Positions 26,301-37,506 of a DNA stretch of 64,000 nt are shown one piece after another. The stretch's first letter is position 1, and each line of letters begins with the position of its first letter. Below the pieces are notes generated by a model. It did no database searches, was not told where the DNA came from, and saw only the letters and a program-made list of their open reading frames with translations. The DNA is taken from the NCBI RefSeq assembly GCF_001653235.2, contig NC_035792.1, positions 2,356,001 to 2,420,000 of the forward strand. The letters run 5' to 3'. Made by a program: the position numbers and the translations under genes. Source of the DNA: Pochonia chlamydosporia 170. Taxonomy: Eukaryota; Ascomycota; Sordariomycetes; Hypocreales; Clavicipitaceae.

Positions 26301-29300
26301 ATATTCATGTTCTATCTCAGGAAGGTAGACATAACGACGCAAAAGGACAAAAGAAACCAGACACCAGTTAGGACCAGGAGCCTAACTTGAATCGTGTTGC
26401 CTGTAGCCCACGCGTGGAATGTGTCGAGAGTCTCTATAGCGGTTTGCCTAGGTTCTCGATATGCAGTATGGCACAACAGGGAAGAGAGAAGCCTCGAAAC
26501 ACTTCGATAGAACTGGTGTGACAACCAGTCTCAGCATCCCAAAGGAGCAAGAAGTCTCGGAAGGGGCGTCGGCCCCAAGCCAAGCTTGGTCCAGGTCCAG
26601 GCCCAAGCCCCAGTCGACCAATGGAGCGACATGGAGACACGGAGGGAGGGAATTTGAAGATCTCAACTGTGAGTCTGTGACTGACCCACACACCTCACAG
26701 CTGAGCATTGATCGCCCTGGTCAAAATTCCTTGTTGAAATAGACTTGATTGCATTAAGATTGTAAAGTCTAAGACAGTGTCGAAAAAGCCGGCTCATCCA
26801 AAGAAACATTGATTTAGCTAATTTGGACGTCAAGAGGTCACATGTCAGGGAGTGTGCGTTGTCGTAGCAGAGAAGCCTGTGTCTTGGGTCGAGGACTTGC
26901 CGCTTTGTCCCGCGCATGTCAATGGCATTGAGTAAGCACGGAGTTTCCGCGCAGTTTGTTATCGGTCTTCAGAGATGCAGAATGTCAAACGATATGGAAC
27001 AAGACAAAATCGACATCAGTGGTTGAAATACCTATCTGCGACTAGGTGGCTGAGTAGAGATTGTCAGTCTGGCTACAGAATATGCCTAGCATCAAAAGGT
27101 CAGGGACATGTCAAGTACCAGATTCGTGTACCACACCAGACCGCATACCATTTGATGGCGAGGCTGACAAAACTATGTCACTTCAAATGTTGGCCATTCA
27201 ACTTCCAGTTCCTCATCGTCAGCCTTTCACTACTAGGGAACCGCACCAACCAGCTCAGCTTTTGGTCTGCAACCTGCACTGCCTCATCGCAAGCCGTCGT
27301 CTTCTTGGTCACACTGGCCAGACTATTGTTCTTTGTCTTTTTTTTTTTTTTTCCTTCTTCTTCTTCTTCGTCAGGCATCTACCTCCATCGGACAGACTTT
27401 CCCAATCCACGAACCGCTGATCTGAAGTGACAGGCCACGCACTTCTCCTTATTACCGACATGATCCGATTCGCATACCAGATTTGCTGATCGCCCTCATA
27501 TCAGGACATGACGTGGAAACAGCAAAGCCCCTGAAGTGGCGGCACTGCGTTGCGCAAGCTGCGTAACCACCCCTAGCACGGCATTGATTAAGCTTGTTTA
27601 CGAATCCAAGACATCTGGCCGCGTGTGCAACAGACTTCATGGGACTGCCAAGCTTGACTTGAGCCATTGAGGCCAGGTACTATGAAAAGCCGCCGCCAGA
27701 AGACCACGGAGATAACCACGCCGCCGCCCCTTTTGAGATCTTATTCGGAGGCGCAGTGCTGTTGATTCAACGATTCCCAACAGAGATCTGCCAAGACGGC
27801 ACTTTGGCATTACCTACGTTCTCGGCGCTCATGTACCCTTGTCCACTGCCAAACAAATGACACCCTGGCGTAAAAGTACTTGGCTAGGTAATGGCTTGGC
27901 AAAGTCATGTTTTATCCAGTGCGAATTCCAATCCACCCTGGCTACCTTGATATTACACACCCGCCGTGTCGTTGACCATGGTGCAGTGCACACAGAAAAC
28001 AGCCCTACGACAGTAGTACTTACTGCCTGATCAACAAGGAGAAGTCGATCTCTTTGCTTGGCATTACGAGGATGACATTTGCGTCGTGCTTGCGATGCCA
28101 GTGGCCATTCCATGTAGGTAGCAATCAGAAACAGCCGATCCTACACTGGTCGTCGTTGAGAAGACCCAAAACCCGGCAAAAATAAGCAACATCCTACAGA
28201 CTACTTTGATTGTAACCTTAATCTCGAGCAGGGAAGATTCTATCTCGCCTCTTTTCGGTTCGGTGACGAATCGTGGGGCATGTTCCAACGCTTGCCTGAG
28301 CAAGGGGCCCGTGCTGATGTCTCACTGTGAGAAGAAGAAAAAAGTGTAACCATGATTGCCTGGCATGGTGGTATGGCTGTGACACTTTCTTCAGATTCGA
28401 TGGCCTCGCGCGGGCGGCACCAGCTTCGCACAGTACAAGATGGTGCAGAACATGGCGTGGCCGAAAACTCGCAGAGATGGCCTATTATTATTCCTCCTCA
28501 ACCTAAAGTGGTACAGGCGAGTGCCCTCCATACTTTGGCCGCAGGTCCATTAGGGATCTAAAAGAAAAGTATGTTTTTCTTGTTTTCCAGTGAGCTACGC
28601 TATTGAATTCTCACAATGAGGCTCGTCGCTAATACACTTGATTTCATATCTTGGTTTCAACGCTGGCTCGTGATGCAATTCCCAAGGGTCAATATCATAC
28701 AAATCAGTCCTGCTCTCAGTCGGATTTGTTGCATCCTGTTCAAGCGGTCCGACTGGACGGTGCCTTGAGAATGATTCTTGACAATGTATTCACATTTTGA
28801 TTCCTTCTATCCTTGAGTCTTCAATATGCAGGTGGCTCACACGGAGGGTGCCGGATTCGATGTTGCTTGTCGGACTCGAAACCCGAAGGAGAGGGGGCAG
28901 TACGGAGTGGCGGCACGCAAATTCCTTATGGAGGATAGACCAAATCATTCTTTTCGTCTGCCCGGCTTGGAGACCTGGTGTTTTGGCTTCAAATAGCCAA
29001 CGAGACATGCGCGCAAGCGGAAGTAGTCAACTGATGAGGACAGCACATGCGACGTGCATCGTTTCCTGACCCGACTTGGGCATGGCGTCCGAGGTACAAA
29101 GTACTAGTGACAGCTGAAGAAGAACTCACTGGACGTTATCTAAGCCAGACATGACCAAGGTATTGTATATGCATTGTCACAGAGGCACATGTAACCAAGA
29201 GATCGGTACGGAGTAGTAGTACCAAGCAGGTCGCCGTCCGATGTATCAGATCTTGGTAACTGTCAATAGACCTCCCGAGGGTTCGGTCAGATTCTCTGAG

Positions 29301-31210
29301 AGGCATCTTGCACTTGCGAACCGACGAAAAGTCGCATTTCATACCAAGAAAGGCTTGACCGCCAAGGTCGGTTCAGGTCCAAGGCGCCTTCACGAATACA
29401 AGAACATGTGCCCTTGGCATACGAAGTATACGGAATACAGCTGGTCTGGTTGTTTAAAAGTTCCGCTCGGCAGATGAGCATGTCAGTCGAGTCCCGTGGG
29501 TGTCAATGGTGTGTTCTCCGTGACCACATATACACCCTCCGGGCGCTCCCGAAGCCTCTCTCTCATCCCGCCACCCGGGTCAGAATTTTATCGGCCGACA
29601 GTCTTTGGTCAGTCATTTGTTTAACTACGTATTACGTCTCGTGACCGATGCGTTGTTGACTGCCGGGGGACCATGATGCTTGCCAAACGGGATCGGGAAC
29701 CATGTTTCTGAGAGTATGGTGCGGCACACACAGACATGCCCCATGTTTGCGTCGGTCTCCTTCCTCACACTATCAGACTTGTCATTGTTGCATTGACTCG
29801 GAGCTATGTATCAGCTTAAAATCCCCCATTTTGAATCAGAGGGAAATGTCTTTTGCTGGATCAAGTACTTCGCGTACACCGTAATCATGCAGTACTGGTT
29901 GCAAGCTAAGTTCGGCCCAGGAACATTGAACCCATTCGATGTGTCAAATCAAGTCAAGTCATGTCAACTCGGTGTCAATTTTAGCTTTAGTGCACAACCA
30001 AGGGCCTATGCACATGCACATGCACACTCACACCCGTGTCAAGGGATCGAGACGATTGGCATGATCCGAAACGCTTCTCCTTTACAGTGCAAGTTTTGGG
30101 ATCTCGTGCTCAAACCAAGACAGCGTGGTACATTTTTCCCATCATCTGGTACCAGACGTTCTGGTTCCATGCCTAACAACGCGGGCTATTTTTGTCTCCT
30201 CTGTCGGCATAACTGTAATCTAAAACAAACCATACTTCAGCTCAAACTGGGGGGCCAGGAAGTTTCTTCCAATCCTGATTGGGAAATCTGGGGTTGCAGT
30301 CAAAAGTGATGAACCACAACCATGTTACTCGGCGCGGGTCTCTGATGTTGGGCTGCGGATGACGGCGGACAAAAGTACAATCATACATACATACATACGA
30401 AGAAGTTTATCCTTGACACTGACTGGGAACGTCTCCCTGTCAGAACGGGGAAATTCTCCGTGCAAAAAGTACGGAGTACCAAAAGGAGATTTATTTGTCC
30501 GCTGACGTTGGCTAGCTACTCTCACTGTCCACGACCACTCCTGGCTGAGGGCGGCGGGTTGTCGATGATCGGCATATTGCATCAAGTGCCTATGGCACAA
30601 GTCATCATTTGCAGTCTTGTCGCAGATTGCCCGTCGGCAGCCGTTGCAAAATAGGCACAAAAGATGAAGAGAGTACCAGCGAGATGGAGCTTCAGCCGCG
30701 TTTTGGTGGTGAGTCGCGACATGAGGCTAGCAAAAGTGCACACAATTCGGGATGCTGACATTGTTTGTCCAGGTCTTGTCAAAAGTAAGAACGGCCAGGC
30801 CGCGCCAGCGTTGCAGCGTTGCATTGGTTGTAATGGTTTGTTTGTCGCCGTTGACTGACTGACTGACTAGCATTGCAAGACACGAACAAGGAAATCAATC
30901 CCTCCGAAGACGACCACGGCACACCTCCAGTCTGCAGCCTGCCAACGCTCATGTCACTCCTTGTCGTCATGAGATGCCGATGACAGACGCTGAAGCGGGC
31001 TAGGGCGCAAAAGCCAACGGCACGATATGGTTCTAGTATCGCCCACCCTGACATGACTGAACCCTGGGCCATGTACGGAATACGGAGTATGTATGTGTAT
31101 GTGCATACATATGTAACACCAACCTTATGGTTCTGATCGTCCCAAAATCAGCGAGGTAGACGCAGGATCGGGAAATGACTGCCATGGTGCTCCGAATACT
31201 ACGCCAACCA

Positions 31211-31242
31211 GGGAACATTTGGGAGCATTTGGGAACATTTGG
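31211..31242. repeat. 10-bp tandem repeat GGGAACATTT
   Basis: Three copies, the middle one with a single A to G change. Confidence 0.85.
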
Positions 31243-31569
31243 CCCTACCAGGTTGTTGGCATCCGAGTTGAGCAAGCCAAGTCGCAGCCCTCCGGCCCTG
31301 CAGTCGGCGAAACTCTGATCAGATGGGGAGGCGTGCAAATTACATTGCGATTTCGTATAAAGGGGGAATATCTAATCGCCCGAAAGGAACGACATGAATC
31401 GCGTCTGGTCTATTCTGTACACGCACGGAGTTATTATTGCATTGAAGGGAGCACTGGTCCGTGTCGGTTTGCCCCGTGAACAGTCAGTCGGTCCAGTCTT
31501 GTCCCGCGCCAAGAAGCCAAGGAAACTCCCGAGGAACCGCAAACAAAAGAGCAGACTGGTCGAGGCTCC

Positions 31570-31594
31570 TTTTTTTTTTTTTTTTTTTTTTTTT
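31570..31594. repeat. Homopolymer T run (25 bases)
   Basis: An uninterrupted T run in the gene-poor region, with no recognisable retroelement or intron around it. Confidence 0.9.
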
Positions 31595-33061
31595 ATCGCT
31601 TCAACTGGCCGAATCCAATCAATGAGGTACGGTGTCGCGGACGTTATGCATCCGCCTGCCGCGCGATTTGCAGCGGGGAGAGAAGAATGGGAGCCGGACT
31701 CTTGATTCCATACAGAGCCAGACAGCACTTGCATGAGCCATGGATGGTGTGAATGTGAATGTGAATGTGAGTGCTCAGGAACTGCGAGAGGGGTCTGGTC
31801 TGTTCTGCTGGAGGGATGGATGGAGAGAGGGAGGGTTGGAACTTGGCACCATTTGCTGGCTCACATGAAGCAGACAGTAGACCAGAGCACACCAGAGCAG
31901 ACCAGAGCAGACAGTTTATATGTCATAATTTGGTAAGTAACAGCTCATGGTTCACATGCTTTTGAGAACCCTCCAGGGTATGGTATGAGAATGGTGTGAG
32001 TCTTCAAGCGCGCACATGGAGCATTCGGGTATCATCGCCTTTGACAATGGAGTCAAATGTGATTTTACATCGGCCGTGCACGATGTGAGAGGGCTAAATA
32101 CGTCTGGTGTACTCGACATGTGTGGACGTAACGTGTGAGGGAACGAGCTGATGATGACTGAGATGGTTGTGATGTTTGCCAGGATGACTGATGAAGCAAG
32201 TCGAGACTGACTTTTCAGCTGTGTATCGTGGCTGAGTAGGAATGAACCTGCAAATAAGAAAAGTCTTGTCAACCAAACATGTTGTCTACTTGGCAAGATG
32301 GCAAAATGATGAATATGCGGAATCGAGCAGATTTGATGGAGTTGGTTGTGGCCATGGCGCGGGAGTGGCTTGACGAGTGGAATTGACCAGAATTGACCAA
32401 GTGGATATACTTGAAAGTGATTTTCACGCCAGTGCCCGAAATCAGTCAAGTCGGACCAGACCATGACAAGGACAGACAAGGACAGGACAGACTTGAGAAT
32501 TTAGGCTCGTCCCGACTAGCTAGTCTGTTGTCAATCTTGTCAACAGAGATGGAGATTTAGAGTTTGCAGCCAATGAGGAACCATGTCCGACGATGGACTG
32601 CCGAGATTGAAACGATGATTGAGATGGAGATGGAGTCGTTCATCGTTCATCGTCCAAGTTGCACACAACATTTGAACGCTAAACATTTTCCGCGCTCGGG
32701 ACAAGCAACGGATATCACCAATACGAGAAGAGGCATTCTCTATTCATGTTTTGCAACGTGTTTTAACCTTGATGGGGCATGTTTCTGAATTCTGAATACA
32801 GCACCACCAATGCTTTACCGTCTAGCAGTTGGTATTTGTTCAACATTGTCAAGTCTATTTCTCTACATATCTGGGACTTACTCAAGTATTGACCAGACAT
32901 GGACATTAACGCAGCTCTGCATTCACCGCGCGTGTCCCGCTTAATTATTCGCTGCATGTGTTCCTGAGTTATATATTGTCAACTGGTCAATCGAGTCCAG
33001 TCCTCATGCCCTTGTCCATAACTCTCCTCCAATGCAGGTCCGAGCTAGTTACGGTGAGCAT

Positions 33062-33099
33062 TGCCATGCCATGCCATGCCATGCCTTGCCTTGCCTTGA
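33062..33099. repeat. 5-bp tandem repeat GCCAT/GCCTT
   Basis: About seven copies of a 5-base unit, ATGCC in the first half and TTGCC in the second. It lies about 560 bases upstream of the ATG at 33663. Confidence 0.9.
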
Positions 33100-33257
33100 C
33101 TTGAATCTGTCAAGGTCCTGGACTCTCCACGTCCATGTCGGCAATTGTCTCGTTGTTCGAACAACTGTTGCACAGATAATGCACCCACAGCCATCAACCT
33201 TGTACCACAGAGTTCAAGCATTGTCAAACAAACAGACGAGCTTCTAAGCAACATATC

Positions 33258-33260
<3 letters not shown>

Positions 33261-33301
<41 letters not shown>

Positions 33302-33309
33302 CTCTCTCT
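33261..33309. repeat. Microsatellite (TC)n in the promoter/leader of the 161-residue gene
   Basis: About 24 TC dinucleotides with one interruption (GC at 33299). It lies about 350 bases before the ATG at 33663. CT tracts are common in fungal promoters and leaders, so it may mark the transcription start region of that gene. Confidence 0.9.
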
Positions 33310-33662
33310 TTTTTTGTCTCCTCATCTTCAAACTTGTTAGACGTAATGACGCTCTCTCCCATTCTATCCTGTCGCAGTTTTTACATTCGCAACAATCGGC
33401 AGCAGCCACAGTCCCTGTCAGCATTTCTCACTGCCGCAATTTCAAGATCCTCACGTCAGTATCATCAATGGCACCTTTTCAATTCGCACAAATACGAGAC
33501 CAAATTTTTTTTTCTCTCTCTTCGAACCCCCCAACTCACCTCACTAACCATTGAAAGCAGCATCCTCACCATCTCTCCCTCCATCGCCAAATCAAATCAC
33601 CACCTCCCTCCTTGTCCATCGGCACCACACCCGCCGGCGGTGTCTGTGCTGCAAAGAACTAA

Positions 33663-34148
33663 ATGGACAAGGACCAGCAATTCTACGTGCATATCGTGGT
33701 CCATCGCGGAAGCATCCACGACACGTCCAACGAGCGTCGGATTGGGCTCTGGTTTGTTCCCTGCGAACAAGGATCACACTACTACGTCCACGTCAAAGGT
33801 GCATTCCACAGCTATCAGTTCGAGATGAGGCAAGACTGGGATCCGACATGCACCGGAAGCGCGCTTCCGCCCGTCTACATTGGCAAGACGGACGACATCT
33901 CGGCCGACGAGCTGGTCAGGCTCCTCAAGGACGTGCCCATTGAGAACAACAATCTCGAATTCAACGGCCAGCAGTGGATTTGGGGCGCCCTCAAGCTGCT
34001 CGCCTCGGGTAACCACTTGACTCGGAAGCAGAGAGACGACGGCTTCAACCGCATGCTGGAGACTGTTCTCGAAGGCTCGTCCGATGAGCTCCTGGAGCCT
34101 CGGCGCGGGCATGTCTGCAGAAGCGGCAGCGATACTACCGACGTCTAA
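33663..34148 (+). CDS. Conserved-looking small protein of unknown function (161 aa)
   Basis: A single-exon frame with a clean ATG and a TAA stop. Residues 6-60 alternate hydrophobic and polar positions (YVHIVVHRG, RIGLWFVP, YYVHVKG, YQFEMRQDW), which suggests a beta-rich fold. The middle (80-110) is helical with LVRLLKDVPI and is followed by a short Trp-containing turn (QQWIWGALKLL). There is no signal peptide or membrane segment, so it is probably cytosolic. The pattern is reminiscent of small fungal proteins annotated only as domains of unknown function, but I cannot name a family with confidence. Codon use favours C in third positions, as in the real genes nearby, which supports coding. 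Confidence 0.72.
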   Translation: MDKDQQFYVHIVVHRGSIHDTSNERRIGLWFVPCEQGSHYYVHVKGAFHSYQFEMRQDWDPTCTGSALPPVYIGKTDDISADELVRLLKDVPIENNNLEFNGQQWIWGALKLLASGNHLTRKQRDDGFNRMLETVLEGSSDELLEPRRGHVCRSGSDTTDV

Positions 34149-35900
34149 CCCTCTAAGAAAACAAGCCCGTGGGGTGTGAAACCCTATTCAACTGCAAGAT
34201 GAATCACTACATAATACGGAGTACTTGAGACACTGGATACAAGCCACGGAAAATTGTCTGGTGGTTCTGGGCCTCTCTGACAGCCGCACTGGGAAAGTTA
34301 CCAATTGGAAAGTTTCATCTTAGGCGACTAGGGTTACAAAATTCACTGTCAAAACAGAAAACTGTGAGGCGGACTACTTTAAAGGGTCTGGTACAATGGG
34401 ACATGGTGGTGGGCGGCATACGCATGTGTACTATTTTCGGTGTTGTTTTTTCGTTTCGAGGAGCCAACACAGCCAAGATGGGGCGATCTTTAAGGCGGAA
34501 CGGGGCGTTGAGGCAAAATGCTTTTTGTTTTGGGTTGTTTGTCATTTTTTCTTGGTGATTTAGACCCTGGACTTGGCATTGCAGATGTTGTTAGATCTTG
34601 CCATCTTCTTTCCTTGCTTTTTCATCGCTGTATCTTCTTCTCATTATACATTTTTCTTTACCTCTTCTATCGTCTGGGCCATTTTCCCCAAGTCATATTT
34701 TTTTTTTGTTTTCTCTCTCTTTTCCCATTGACATGCTGTGTAAGGTGGAGATTGACCTGGTCCTTTGTTGCAGTTTTATGCTGGAACCCTTGTCCATGGA
34801 AAAATAACGACAGACGTGCATGACGGTCTGGACTCTTTCCCTCAATCCGCTCTCATAATACTGCGTCTTCACACCAATCGACATGGAAGAACCCTTGAAG
34901 CCTGGGCATCCAGGTCGGCGGTGGCATATGCATTCATGGTTGCGAAATGACAAGATCGACAAAGTGTCCGGTGATGGATGCAAGGCATGGAACAGGCATT
35001 CGGAAATCGGCAGGCAAAGAATGATCGAGGGGGAGCCATTGCCTCTCATCTGGTGGTACAGTAAGTATTCTGCCGAGCACAGTAAACCGAGTATACTGGC
35101 TCCCTTTTTTTTTTTTTGGTCTCTTTTCTCCCCCGATCCCTGGAGTCTGGATATGCAAACACGGAGCACTCAGCGACTTAAACGTAGAGCACGACAAGCA
35201 TAGCCCATCCATCTACATGAATGTGCTTCAACAAGCCGGCTCCGCGGGACGATAAAATCCGTTCATTCGAGATTGATAGCCGGGGGGGGGGGGGCCTCTT
35301 TTATACTTTCGTACATGTACATTCCCTGTCCTAGTTCAAAAAGGCACCAGCAGCGCGGGTCATTCTTGAATTTGTGCCACGGAACTTGATCCGGCAAAAG
35401 AGCATCGTGTCGCGTTGTGGTGCTTGTCCTTGTCATTCGTTGGTCCCTGGAGTCAATTGTCCGGTAATATGGCGCTGTATGGCAGGCATGGCGCTGCTTG
35501 TGTCTGTGGTACCAGACAATAAAAAATCAATTTTGCCAGAATTCATACGAACACACTTGCCAGAAGCGGGCAATGCATGAGATCAGTCACATCCGATGCT
35601 GCTGTGAGGCGCGCCGTTACACAAACACAAACCCAACTGGTGTCACGCTCAGCTTGAAGGGGGGGAGAGGAGGGGAAGGGGGGGAGGGATGAAGGAGGGT
35701 GATCATTGAATGAGAGAAATTGAAGAGCAGCAGCCTAGAAGAAGAAAAAAGTGATTGCGAGAGGAAGAGGGAAAGCGGCGAGAGGGTGAGGGCGGGATCC
35801 AACATTTGATAAGAAGGTGGATGGAAACCCCTCACGGACGCTGTCGAGTACAATAGTCAAGGATGGACCTCTTTTCTCCGGAGCCGAACATTGAAGACCA

Positions 35901-35901
<1 letters not shown>

Positions 35902-35928
<27 letters not shown>
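35902..35928. repeat. Microsatellite (TA)n
   Basis: About 13 uninterrupted TA dinucleotides. Confidence 0.95.
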
Positions 35929-35931
<3 letters not shown>

Positions 35932-36301
35932 GAAGAAACGGCCTCTGGGTTGAGTACAGTACGGGTCTGGTGCTCTGTAATTGATAAAAAGTCTGGTTGT
36001 GAGTTCTGAGGCGCCTGGTTCTTGTTCTTGTTCTGGCTCTGGTTCTGTTGGTCCGTCCTTTTTCTGCCTCCTTCCCATTTATTGTTAAGAGTACTGCACT
36101 GCACTTGCTGTACTCTGTTCTACACTCGCCTTGTCCCATTTCTTGTTCCCTTTTTATCTTCACTCTTCTTCCCACCAGACATTCAGACAGACGATAGACT
36201 TCCTTCGAGGCACCCTCCCTCATCGATGGATCCCTTGCCGCAGCCACTGCGAATCGAACCATTTTCCAACTCCAGACTTGCCTGACCTGACCAGAGCCGA
36301 C

Positions 36302-36347
36302 CTGGGCTGGGCTGGGCTGGATTGGACTGGACTGGACTGGACTGGAC
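36302..36347. repeat. 5-bp tandem repeat CTGGG/CTGGA
   Basis: About nine copies of a 5-base unit. The first three or so read CTGGG and the last four or so read ACTGG. It lies 150-190 bases before the ATG at 36494. Confidence 0.9.
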
Positions 36348-36364
36348 CCCCGTTGTTAATAAAG

Positions 36365-36384
36365 GCACAAGCACAAGCACAAGC
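36365..36384. repeat. 6-bp tandem repeat GCACAA
   Basis: Just over three copies, directly after the pentamer array and within the presumed leader of the phosphotransferase-fold gene. Confidence 0.85.
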
Positions 36385-36493
36385 GCCACAACGACAACGG
36401 CCAACGATATAATACCCCTCGACGCCAATTTCACATATACATACACCAACTCTCCCCGGTTTGGTTCGGTTTCGGCTCGGTTCCTCCTCCCAT

Positions 36494-37506
36494 ATGGCGA
36501 CGCAAGACAACCACGTCGTTGGGATTGGTGCGGAGCCAAAACTCCTGGGGAGTTTCGACCTCGTGTGGAAATACTTGGGGCAGTTAGATGAAAGTAATAA
36601 AGAAGCGCCGTCACGACCAACCGTCCCCCATCTTGGCATGGAGTCAGAAGGTATATATATACGCCAACGTTTACCCCTATTGGTTATTCATTTACTTTGG
36701 CTCTCTTTCGTTTTCCCCTCATGTCTCGCACATTGCAAACAGACAACAACACTGACCACATCCATACAGGCTCCATCCTTCTTTACAGCACCTCGGACCG
36801 AAATGTCACCCTCCGCCCCGACAAAACCGTCATCAAGTCCGGCAAGACCATTTCTCTCGAGGAAGCTGAAGCCCTGCAAGTTGCCGCCCAAGCAGGACTT
36901 CTTGTGCCCCGGATCTTGACCACCGACAGCCAACCTGGCGGCATCAACGTTCTCCAAATGAGCCATGTTGATGGCCAGCCGCTCTCCGAAGTCTGGTCGA
37001 CCATGACACCTCGTCAGAAGCGCTGTATCGCCCTCCAACTCCGCGAGATACTCACCAATATGCGATCGTTACAAGCCCCTACCAGATTAGTGGGTGCTTG
37101 TAGCGGTGGCCAGTTCCGCGACACGAGGCTCTGCCACTCGCACTACTTCCCGTCCCTGGTAAACGAGGACGAGTTCAACCGGTATCTGATATTGAGTTTG
37201 TCGCATGTTACGCCGAGACCGGTGCGGGACGCATTCGCCAGACAGCAGAGGAATAATCACCGCATCGTCTTTACACACGGGGACTTGAGTCCCAGAAATA
37301 TCATTGTATCTAACGATAGGATTGTGGGGATTGTGGACTGGGAAGAAGCAGGTTGGTTCCCCGAGTACTGGGAGTACGTCAAGTTCTTCTTGAGGACTGG
37401 CGCCGAGGACGGGGACTGGCCATCATATGCATATGATATATTCCCCGACGCATATCACGATCAACTGGTCCTATATTTTTCTATTCTACAGTGGCAGTCG
37501 CCGTAG
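36494..37506 (+). CDS. Aminoglycoside phosphotransferase (APH)/choline-kinase-fold protein
   Basis: A predicted ATP-dependent small-molecule kinase fold; the substrate is unknown. Such proteins are numerous in filamentous fungi and are not normally resistance enzymes. Exon 1 is 36494-36650; its donor GTATAT is weak. Exon 2 most likely starts at 36770, where a CACTGAC branch-like site lies about 15 bases before ACAG, giving 297 residues. An alternative acceptor at 36742 keeps the same frame and adds ten residues. Seen in the protein: SILLYSTSDRNVTL, then TVIKSG with the ATP-binding lysine, EEAEALQVAAQ helix, catalytic FTHGDLSPRNIIV (about 220) and the metal-binding IVDWEEAGWFPEYWE (about 240). 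All key residues are intact. The C-terminus ends soon after the last helix, as is usual in the family. Confidence 0.87.

Larger units (their letters stand above)
19925..33662. other. 13.7 kb gene-poor region
   Basis: This is the largest stretch without a recognisable gene. It lies between the kinase gene and the 161-residue protein gene, which diverge from it. The first 1-2 kb probably contains the kinase promoter and leader. Open frames longer than 150 codons exist (21468-22262 minus, 29806-30309 plus, 31952-32479 minus, 23489-23953 minus), but none has a domain or convincing composition. The region carries many copies of CCAGAC/GTCTGG, three copies of the TACGGAGTA word (29207, 30470, 31081), several tandem repeats and a 25-base T run. 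I see no transposase, reverse transcriptase, long terminal repeat or tRNA. Confidence 0.5.
34149..36493. other. Spacer with simple repeats
   Basis: No gene is seen. It contains a TACGGAGTA copy at 34215, T-rich DNA at about 34600-34720, a 13-base G run at 35282-35294, a TA microsatellite, an ACTGG-type pentamer array and a GCACAA hexamer array. The last 300 bases are the likely leader of the phosphotransferase-fold gene. Confidence 0.5.

Noticed and set aside
31570..31594. T run as the poly(A) end of a retroposed element
   Set aside because: No reverse-transcriptase sequence, pseudogene or target-site duplication is visible beside it.
33145..33828. 227-codon plus-strand frame overlapping the 161-residue gene
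   Set aside because: It runs through the TC microsatellite and the presumed leader, does not begin at a convincing start, and overlaps the better-supported frame at 33663.
36494..37506. Antibiotic-resistance determinant
   Set aside because: The fold matches the aminoglycoside phosphotransferase superfamily, but fungal genomes carry many such genes with other or unknown substrates; nothing here points to resistance.
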